In this document: in pieces, positions 1-10,000 of the stretch
Position numbering within the stretch: position 1 is the stretch's first letter
Layout: every line of letters starts with the position of its first letter
Source of the DNA: Scortum barcoo
Lineage: Eukaryota > Chordata > Actinopteri > Centrarchiformes > Terapontidae
Length of the DNA stretch: 64,000 bases
NCBI GenBank assembly: GCA_023238725.1
Contig: CM041551.1
Span: forward strand, 11,273,759 to 11,337,758
Direction of reading: 5' to 3'
The notes under the pieces: generated by a model
Database searches by the model: none
The model's input: only the letters and a program-made list of their open reading frames with translations
Told to the model about the DNA's origin: nothing
Position numbers and translations under genes: made by a program

Positions 1-1475
1 ATTTGTACCTCTGTGTTGTTGTATGCGTAAAGGGTGTGATATTTTTTGTGGGAAAAGGACAATGCAGCTCCCATTAGTGGAATATGTGTGAAGAAGACTT
101 TGCCTTTTGTCTCATTGTTTTTTTTATTATTACTGATATTTTCATTGCTTGTACTTCAGTCTTTTTAGTTTCTAATATAATGCTTAAAAATATATATGTA
201 TATTTCCTGTTAATAATTAAATTAAACTTGAACCGCAAGAAAGGACTGTATTTGTAAAGCTGTACTGCAAAGTATCATAATATCATAATATTATAATATC
301 ATCTTAAATAGAGTAAATGCATATCATAATTTAATCTTTTTATCTCATAATTCTGGTTTCTTCGTGCCATCTGATAGCACTCAGACTGCTCAGAGTTTCT
401 TGAGCATTTATCTTTGTGGCCTCGTGTTAAAGGCCAGTGTGTATCGATAGCAGAGATACTCAGAGCCCTGGAACATAATTGGAAATGGCAGTATAATGTA
501 CAAAACATTTTGTCCTAATTTCATTAACTTACTATTGCAATGGGAACGGTGGCAGAGACAAATGGGGTCTAGAGTTTGTGGCCGTACTTTTCAAATCACT
601 CGTGCCTCCTTTCTACTCCATTGTCTACACTCGATCAAATCCTTTGAGCGCACAATGAGAAGATAGAATAATGTTTTCAGTGGCGTGGTCTTTTGTATAA
701 ACACAGAAACAATTAAGGAGCTTGCCAGAGCAAACACATGCCTCATGAGCTTCTCATCTGCCCATCACAGGCATGGGGCTCTCGTAATCAGACAGAGTGC
801 TGCACTTTTAACAGGCACATTAAGCATCGCCTCAAACCAGCAAACATCTGTTAACAGTCTTTGATACCGCACAAAATGATATACACTTCAGGCCATTTTG
901 GCTTTAAGATGCATCAGAGTAAATTGACAGTAAAAACTTTGCGTTCACGTCATGTAAAATGGTGACTCGCAGAGAGATTTTTGGAATGAAAGAAATCAGA
1001 AACCGTCGTGTCAAAATGTTTACTATTGATTTCATAGCTTTCATAGCTTGCAGATCTACTCTTTCTTTTGTTTATGTGTGTGTTTGCGTCTGTGTGTGAC
1101 ATTTTGCCTTGTTTATTTCTTTCATTTGAATGTGTTAATTTTGTTGTTGTCATTTGGCATCACAAATATTTTATTTTAAATTTAGCTGAAAATATCATAT
1201 GCAAGGTAGTTATTAACACAAATGCAGTGAATTATACATTTTAAATAAAATGTTAATAGAATTTTTTTTCCCTTAGCAACTCCTTCATAATATATTTTTT
1301 TTACTTTTTATAATCATCACAATTTTATTTATCTAAATCTGTACACTGAACACTGTACACTGCATTGTATATCAGAGCTGCGTGTCTTCCGTGAAACCAG
1401 AGTGATATGTGTAATTTGATTTGGTCTCTACGTGTGTGTGCGTGTGTGTGTATGCCTGCGTGCGTGTCTCGTCAG
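1..1475. other. upstream of the first visible coding exon (eya1 5' intron or flank)
   Basis: AT-rich sequence with no recognisable coding exon. Since exon 1 has an acceptor, this is most likely part of an intron following 5'UTR or alternative N-terminal exons outside the window. An AT repeat built from atcataat/attataat units lies at about 274-304, and a GT-rich run ends at about 1452. Confidence 0.6.
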
Positions 1476-1603
1476 GTCTATGGAAATGCAGGATCTAGCC
1501 AGTCCTCACAGCCGAGTAAGTGGAAGCAGTGAATCTCCTAATGGTCCCAACCTCGACAACTCCCACATCAATAACAATTCCATGACACCCAATGGCACTG
1601 AAG
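1476..1603 (+). CDS. eya1: eya1 coding exon 1 (residues 1-41, start MEMQDL)
   Basis: The acceptor is gtcag at 1471-1475 and the donor is GAAG|gtatgt. ATG at 1480 begins MEMQDLASPHS, matching the known EYA1 start. Four exon bases precede the ATG. The frame stays open back to the acceptor with a Ser codon (TCT) just before the ATG, so an upstream coding exon is possible. The exon ends in phase 1. The acceptor is preceded by a GT-rich stretch rather than a normal pyrimidine tract. Confidence 0.95.
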
Positions 1604-3801
1604 GTATGTGTGCGGTGCTGTTGCTCTTGAGTCGCTCTCTCTTGTCTTGTAGGCTATTAAAATTTTTTTTTCTTAAAAAGCTGAGAATAGTGTTATAAAC
1701 TGTATTGTAACGTTAAACTTTTTTTATTTGAAAGCACTTCAATTTAGCATATATGCATTTGTGGAAATACAGACATTTTAGTAATAAAGATAATACAAGC
1801 GTTGCGTCATGATTCTTAGTTATCTTTTTTTTTTAGGATTTAGGATAAAACAATGAAGCGAATGCACATCTTGTTTGCTGGTTTTCTATGAAGATTCTTT
1901 GGACTTTGCAGACTATTTGCCAAACAATTCCGTGCCACTAGTAGCTGTTTATTTAAGTAAGCATGTAATTATTCAAAGCCCACAGCATGGAAATTATGGA
2001 GTTTTGCATGTGGTCTCTACTGTACATTGTTATTTACTCAGGTGATTCACCTGTGCTTAAATCTGAGCCTTTGTTTAGTGAAGCAGTCGTGCCCATGTCA
2101 CAAACCAGCACAAGTTATTAAAAACAATCCCTCGTGTCACGTAATCTTCAGATTAGTCTGTGCTAAGCCTAAGCACAGGGTTGATTTTTTCTTTTTTCTT
2201 TTCTTTTTTTTTTTCTTTGTGTATTCATGCACACTTTACAGGAACCGTAGACAAGTTGCCGACTGTCATGTGTCCCTTTGCCATTCTTTCTTTCCTGTAG
2301 GTGATAACATCACAATGCTTACCACTGCAGACTGGTTGTTAGGTTCTAACTCACAGTCCGCTGCAGGTTTGTTTACTCTTGGTGACACAATGAAAGGACA
2401 ATACTTGGTGTTTTCCCCAACTCAGCTGAGAGAATGAAAGAACTCTTTGTAGTTTACCTGAACCATCTACTTCACTCATTAAGAAATTTAATTAATCCCC
2501 AAAACACACTTTTTATCAGCTGCAAAATTATAAAGTTGCCTCAACTATTGTTCCTTTCATTCAGAAAGTATTTGGTATTTGCTGTAAATGTTGTGCTATT
2601 CTTTTTTCAAGCATGGTTTGACACCGACTGGATTTGAGTCCATTGTTAATGAATGGCCAGATTGTGAACCTGCATACTGTGCCTTTTGTTTTTATTTGGA
2701 CGTTCCATGCTGCCTCCAGAATACAGCGGTTATTGTGTGCTCTGTGACCTGAGTGTGTGCTAGTTTATGCATGCACTGATTCTTCCTCGATGTCTTGTTC
2801 AAAAGAATTGCCCCTCGTCAACATGTGTTTCTGCAGTGAGCGAGCATAGCGGAAACATGTAAAACATGACAGCAAATAGCTTCTTCAACCATGAGGGATT
2901 CCACTGAGCATGACTCCCTTGCCCACATTGTCAATTTGTTTTGCCGAAAAAAAAATCCTCCAGCTCGCCTGAAGTGAAATGGATTGATTTCAAAGATTCC
3001 TGAGCTGTCAGAAAGCTGTGAAATTTTCTTTGCAGATCTATAGCTGAGCTATATAATGGAGTCAAGGTCAAACAGCGTTCGCTACACTCTTAAAAAGATT
3101 TTATACACCATACATTTCAATTGTACTTTTACACCCCTGCGGAGCTCTTTTTATTTGTGATTCATACTCCATTTAAGTACCGTTAAGCCAGTAATTTATC
3201 ATTAAATGTAAGTGAAAATGTAACACATATATATTTTTATTAGTTTTTTATGCTGTCAAATTAAATTTTGATTTATATTATTCTTACAAAATAGTTAAAA
3301 TTCATTTTTAAAATAAATAAGCTTCACATAAGGAAATGACTCCAGCACACATAAACATAAAGCTTTTTCTCCAGGTTGAACGATAAGGATCAGTGATAAA
3401 GATAAACTCTCTTGTAGCATCAGATAAATCTCATCAAAAAGAGTTAAAGATAATAATAAAAAACCTTTAAAGTTCTGACATTTAAAATACTTTAGAAATG
3501 CTGTTTGAATTCTCTCTCCCCCCTGTTTTTATTCTACAGTACCTTTTTGCTGTATTTTCAAAACATCCTTTAATGATGTGAAAATCTGAAAGCCTGAGCT
3601 AGTTAGACATTAATCTGATTTTTTTTTTCTTTTTTTTCCAGACTTGATTTGGTGCATTTGGTGACAATGTGGCTTCTTTGTTTGCAGTTAAAACCGAGCC
3701 AATGAGCAGCAGCGAAATCGCCACCTCAGTAGCAGACACCTCTCTAGACAGCTTCTCAGGATCAGGTGAGGTTTAAGGAGGGTAGATTGTTTGTTTTTGC
3801 A

Positions 3802-3852
<51 letters not shown>

Positions 3853-4060
3853 ATTAGTGTGTCTGGCTGCCTCTCTAACACACACACAAACAGCTGCATA
3901 ACTGATTAGTAAAAGATGAGCCTGGAGATGGGTGACTGATAGCTGCAGCTGGGCCCCAGGAAGTGTCCCCCGCAGCTAACACACCAATATTGTGTGTGTG
4001 TGAGTGAGTGTTGAAGAACAAGCGACTCTTACCTTTTATATGCTGTGCTTGCTTGCACGT

Positions 4061-4099
<39 letters not shown>

Positions 4100-7000
4100 T
4101 GTGTCTATGTCTATATTAGCACTGCTGGTTCCCATGCCAGTGAGGACTGAATTATGACCTGTAATGCACTAAGCCTGTCTGTCCAGTGGCGTGACATGGC
4201 GTCCCAGTGGCCCTCACTCTCCACGGGTTGTTACCGTATCACCCTGTCAGAGCCAGGAGTTTCACACCCTCCTCTCAGCACGGGAACATCACACACACAC
4301 ACACACGCACAAAAACACATACAAAGGGGCATTGCAAAATAAAACCAAAACCTCAGAGCTTAATGAGCATTGTAGGAATTGTAAAAAAAAAAAAAAAAAT
4401 CACTAATTTGATAATTTTCTAACTTATTTCTTTTTTCCACCCTCACCAGTATCTGTGTCAGCCTGGAGCACTCTCTTATATTTTCTTTAAACATGTATTA
4501 ATAGTGCTGCATCCAGCTGTGCATGGTATTATCTTGCTGCTAATTTTCCTGTATTTCCATAACTGTTTAACTAAGTACTTGATACTTAGCGCTAGAAGCG
4601 CATAAATCACTGCTATGACTTTTGTCTCTGACAATATTAATAAAATTTAGTAATCTTACACCCCATATCCTCCTCGGGGAAACCCAAAGCTCCGTTCAGA
4701 AGAGCAGTTTTGTCCAGTGGCAGGTGCTGCTGATGTGGGAAAAGTGTTCAATATTAATAACGTGTGTGAGGAGTTACAGCATACAGTTACATACAGTTAG
4801 CGCTCCCCCGCAACCAAATCCCTTATTTTACATGTCATGTCCAATTAGACAGATGTTTCAAGACTGTGCCACTCTGTTGTACTTAAATGCAAGTAATGCG
4901 GCAGAACTATGATTGTTGCCTGAGTAGATCTGATTTGTGAGTGAATTTCATAAAATGCAGATGTATTATCAAATTTGATCATTATTGAATTTACAAATTA
5001 ATAAGCCCATCTTCCAAATGTATTTATTTGCAATAATTTTTGCCTAGTGTTTCAAAGATGGTTGATTCAATAAAAAAAAATTAGGGTACTTTTTGAGTAC
5101 AAGTCATGCAGGCTAGATCCCTTGTGTATTAAGAATTTTTATATTGTTTATATTTTATTAATTTAACTTCATTTGAGAATTTACATTTTAAATTTAGGAA
5201 ACAAATATTTCCGATAATACTAAAGTGAATTCACATTTTCCTATTAATAAGTGTTTATTTGAGGTGTTTTTTTACCCAAACCTGACACTTGAAAAAGCCC
5301 AATGTGTGTTTTAAATAATTCTTACAAGAGATTTAACTTCTTCACGTCTGTAAGTTATTTGTGGCTGAACTTTCCCAAGTTAACAGCAGCGTGGAACCAC
5401 ATAGTCATACGCCTAATGAAGGAATGATTATGCAGTAGCACTCATTACCTGCAATCAGTGGTGTCACTTCCAATGCGGTTGTGGCTTTAAAGGCCCAAGG
5501 CAACTGCTATAGCTATAGGCCGAGACTGATTCAGACCATCCTGTGTGTGTTTACCTCAGTAGTCGTCATAGCAGCGCAGACGTATCAGAGATCAGAGATA
5601 CGCGGGTCAGCAGAAAAACCTGATGTTCTTACCTGATTATTTTGCTTCATTATTGCTCTCCGGTTTTCAACCAACCTTAAGTAAGGTTACCGAAATAAAT
5701 AGAGTAATGCAATGTAATTACTGTTTCCTTGGATTCAAGAAGTTCTGTTGGCAAAAAATAATATTTACCTTATTTCTTAATGTTTAAATATGTGCTTGCC
5801 TCTTTTCTTTTTAACTCTCCTCAGCTATTGGAACCAGTGGCTTCAGCCCAAGACAAACTCACCAGTTCTCTCCACAGATTTACTCTTCCAAGTAAGGCTT
5901 CTTTTATTTTTCTTTAAAAAATAAGCAGCATCCAACTTCATTTGGATCTTTAATTAGATCCTTCTGCTAGATCGGGGGTTTTCGGCCGGCTTTGTTTGCC
6001 TGGATGTCTGCAGCTTACGCGCTCTGAAATCTGTTGTAATTATTATCTTGCAAAGATTTCCTTTGCCATTTATTGTTCTTTCACCATGTATATGAGCTGT
6101 GCGATGCTATCTGTCTTACAGCTTGGCTCAGTGTTTAAAATGAGGTAGCACAATCACAAGGAATTTGTCAGTTAGCAGAGTTTGTGTTATGGTTTTTTAG
6201 GGGTAAAACATGGTCCCCTCTCTTCCTGCCTTCCTTTCTCACTGTTGTCTTTTGTTTCTTTTCTTTTCTTAAATAGCAGAACATATCCGCATATTCTTCC
6301 TACCCCTTCATCCCAAAATATGGCTGCGTATGGGCAGACGCAGTACACCACAGGAATGCAGCAGGCCGCAGCTTATGCTAGCTACCCCCAGCCTGGCCAG
6401 CCCTATGGCATCCCAGCCTATGGTAAGATTTCTCTTAATGCACAACATAACCTCCCTGTCATGCTAAAATATGCATGTTAATAATACTCTTTACATTGTA
6501 TAGATGTATGGGGAATAAAACTACAACAACATTTTTTTTTCCATCCCAAAGGTCAGGATAAGACCTCGATCATAACAAACAATGTTCCCACAATTCCTCG
6601 AGAAAAGCAACAGCAGCAGAGATGCTGAGTTGTTGTTTAGTGCCTGCATATTCTCCTTCATTGCAATAAAACAGAATTTGCTTGTCAAGCTGTTCAGATA
6701 GATCTGGAAGATTAGTGATAAAAATCTGAAAACAAAAGCTGGTCTCCTCTGGCATTGCGAGAGAAAGCACAGCTCACTGAGGGCTTTATTTGTCCAAAGT
6801 CTTTCGAGTGTCTTGACCCCAGAAGACTCTCCAATATGTGGAGGAATTTACACTGTTTATTTGAATGGAGTCCTGCAACCTACCGCTGCATAGAAACTGC
6901 ATCGCGACTGATTCAGTGTAAGCAGTGGCCAGTTCAACTCACAAACACATGCAGAATGTTTTATTACTTGTGCATCTTTTTACAGATGACCTATCTTACA

Positions 7001-10000
7001 TGATGATGATGCTAATAATAATAATAATGATAATAACAATGATAATAATACTGAAGATAACATAAAATCAAACAATCATAGTACTAAACATGCTTTTTGG
7101 TTTAACGGCCAAGTAGCCTTTGCAGTGAGACAGATGATATTTCTAAACAACTGATGATTGTAAAAATCCTTAATCAGATAATCACCGCTCATCCATTGTG
7201 ATTAGTGTGTTGTGCTAACACACAGGCTCTGTTCCTTTGCTGTGTCCTGTGTAATTTAAACTTGTGTGTTGACTGTTGTCTGTGCATCAAACCGATCTGG
7301 TGTCACTAACTGATTTAGGTCCATTGTGGGCAGGCATAAAGACGGAGGGGGGTCTGAGCCAGTCCCAATCCCCGGGACAGACGGGCTTCCTAAGCTACAG
7401 CTCCGGCTTCACCACACCGCAGACGGGACAGGCCCCCTATAGTTACCAGATGCAGGGTGAGGACATTTTTTTCTCTGTGCATCCTCACAAGTCGCTGTGG
7501 GTTTTTTTTTATGGTGTCAAAATCCAGGCTAAGATGCCATCATTCTCTCTTTAAGCTGGTATGCAGCTAGCATGTCCAATTTTACAGTTATAACAGTGAA
7601 ATAGCTGAAATTCCTAACATCCCGATTGGTTTACAAAGCTACAAAGCCGATTCTGATTCACCAACTATCTAAAAGTACGATGGGAATCTCCTTGCTGGTA
7701 TGGGTTTTTTTCTATTTTAATCTCTCTGTGTATCTATTTATGTCCTTTAAACCTCATTGTCAGCGACTCATCTGCTTTGTCCTCGGTTTTACATTATTTT
7801 TCCAATGTCCTTATCACTTTTTTCCCTCTGTGTTCTTCATCACTTTGTTTTTAAGTCAGTTTCTCTGTCTGTGTTCCATCTGCTTAGCTCATCTAAATAA
7901 GGTTATTGTACTCTTTTTCAAAAAGATTAGAGAAAAAGAACTGATTTAATAGCGTGCAGAGCCAGACTGATTCACAACACGGCCCTCTCCCTCACCCCAA
8001 ACGATGGTTACATCCCGGCGGTCGTTATGTGCAGCCACAATGGCTGCCTCCCTCTCCTCTCCTCTCCTCTTAAAAGAATTAACACAGATGGAAAAATGGC
8101 AGGCACTTAGAAGGCACCAGCCCCCACCGCTCCCCACTCCCCAGCCTTTGTTTTTTCTCTCCCTGTGATCATATTTGTATTTGTTTAAGAGCTGAGACCA
8201 TAGAGATTTATGGCCTTGAAACCGATAAAGATGAGTTGTTGCACCCAGCACTCCCCCTTCTGTGCTGTCTCTGTCCAGTCACACTGCCTGTTTAAATGTA
8301 GATCAGGCCCTCTGCCATGTAGTTCTTCTATTACTCCCTGTTTGTATTGGTCCTCTGTTCCACCTGCACCAGACAAGGACAGTTAGCTAACAGCTAGCAC
8401 AGCCTCAGTGTTCTCTCCTGTAATGTCTAATGTGTGACAGTAGAAACATCTCCACATGTTGCTGAAAAGCCTCCAGAGCATCTCACAATAAATAACGCCA
8501 GCTCAGCAGCAGATGTGGCGCGGGGAAGCCTCTTTTCCACACCTCTTAAACAAATACAGTCGGCCGCAGCCGGAGTTTTACAGCGCGCAGCCGAGTGCCT
8601 GAAAAAGGAGAGATGGCGAGAGAGAGAGAAAAGAAGAAAGGGAACAAGAGACGGAGCATGTGCGGCAGAATGCAGAAGCTGCTATCCTGCCCTTAGTGGT
8701 TTAACTCACGATGACAGTATTATGTGGCCATTCATCTTCTAAGTATTATGCTCTTCTTATACTCTGTCTTTCTGTTTCCCTCCGTCTGTTTCTGCCTCTC
8801 CTTCGCTGTCTCCTGCTATCTCTGGCTATCAGATGCCCCACATAGCGTTAAGTGCGTTAGTAATTGACAGCCATGTTAGATGACAGATTGACCACTATTC
8901 TGGCCGTGGGTTCTCTAACTGTGGCTCTGGCCCTCAGCCACGCCATCATCATTATTCTTTCTGGCCTATTGATCTGCCTGGGCGAGGTGCCTCAGGCCTG
9001 GGTGTCCCAACCAAATACTCTTTTTCCACATCTGATACTCCCCCTCTCTGTCAGTGTCCCTGCCACCAGCCTGTGGCCAGCTGTCAAGGCGGAGGACGAT
9101 TAGATTAATGTTTTTGTCCCTCGCTTTCATGTCCAATGCCACGGAGCTTTGTGTGGCCGCTAAAGTCGTGGCACCAAATCGTAAAGGGGACAGCCTCAGT
9201 TCTGCGGTCCCTTGTCTGTGTAGTGCATCTCACGGATTGTCCGAAAAAAAGCGAAAAACATCAGAGGTGTGTGACGAGACGGGGAGGTTGTGCTGATGGT
9301 GGGACTGAGCAGATGCTAATTAGGTGAATAATTGGATTCCAGCATTCTGTCCCAGTGGCGGTGCGAGCTGAAGAAGCTGAAGCCTTCGCTGCTTTTTTAA
9401 AAAAGCAGAGCCCCATCTGGACTTGATAGCCTATTCCCAAGTGGGGCATACAAACTTCTGCTACAAATATTGTGCACTGATGATAGACATAGCCCATGGC
9501 AAGGGGACTGATCAAGCAAAGCAAATGGACTTCCAATTGTGGAGCCAGAAGGCAGGAGGGAAGCAGGAGAGGAGGGAGGGATGATGTCTAGTCTTGAGTG
9601 AGTGAACTAACTGGAGCAGGACAGGGGGAGGGAGAGAAAACATGCCCCCTGGGGAACCACAAGACCCCCCCCCCTTTTCACTCCCCCCTGCTATAACCAG
9701 CTTGCACCACCACTCCCAACAGCATGGGATCATTCTCCCCGGGCTAGTAGGGTCCCCTTGAATTTTATGTGGCTCCTTGTTCTCCACAGAGCAACCCTCA
9801 AACGCTGGCAGTGAGAGCTTTTATGACTGTTTGAACTGTGCATTAGGCTAATTTGTTGTCCTCCACTGCCTCAATCCTCCTTGTCTCTGTCTTATTGTTC
9901 TGTCGGACTTTCACTTGACGCTGAACTTTCTGTGGAGAACAAATTCCCCACACAGGCCTTGAAATATCAAACAACAAAGAGAGAGAGCGAGAGAGAGAGC

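Larger units (their letters stand above)
3766..5824. other. eya1 intron 2
   Basis: It contains two GT microsatellites (3805-3851, 4065-4104), a CA run (4290-4306) and an A tract (4383-4399), then AT-rich unique sequence. No coding segment seen. Confidence 0.85.

Noticed and set aside
3875..4135. His/Thr-rich - strand open frame over the GT microsatellites
   Set aside because: The apparent protein is the translated dinucleotide repeat.
7002..7020. TGATGA motif as a box C of a snoRNA
   Set aside because: It is part of a trinucleotide repeat, with no suitably spaced box D or terminal stem.
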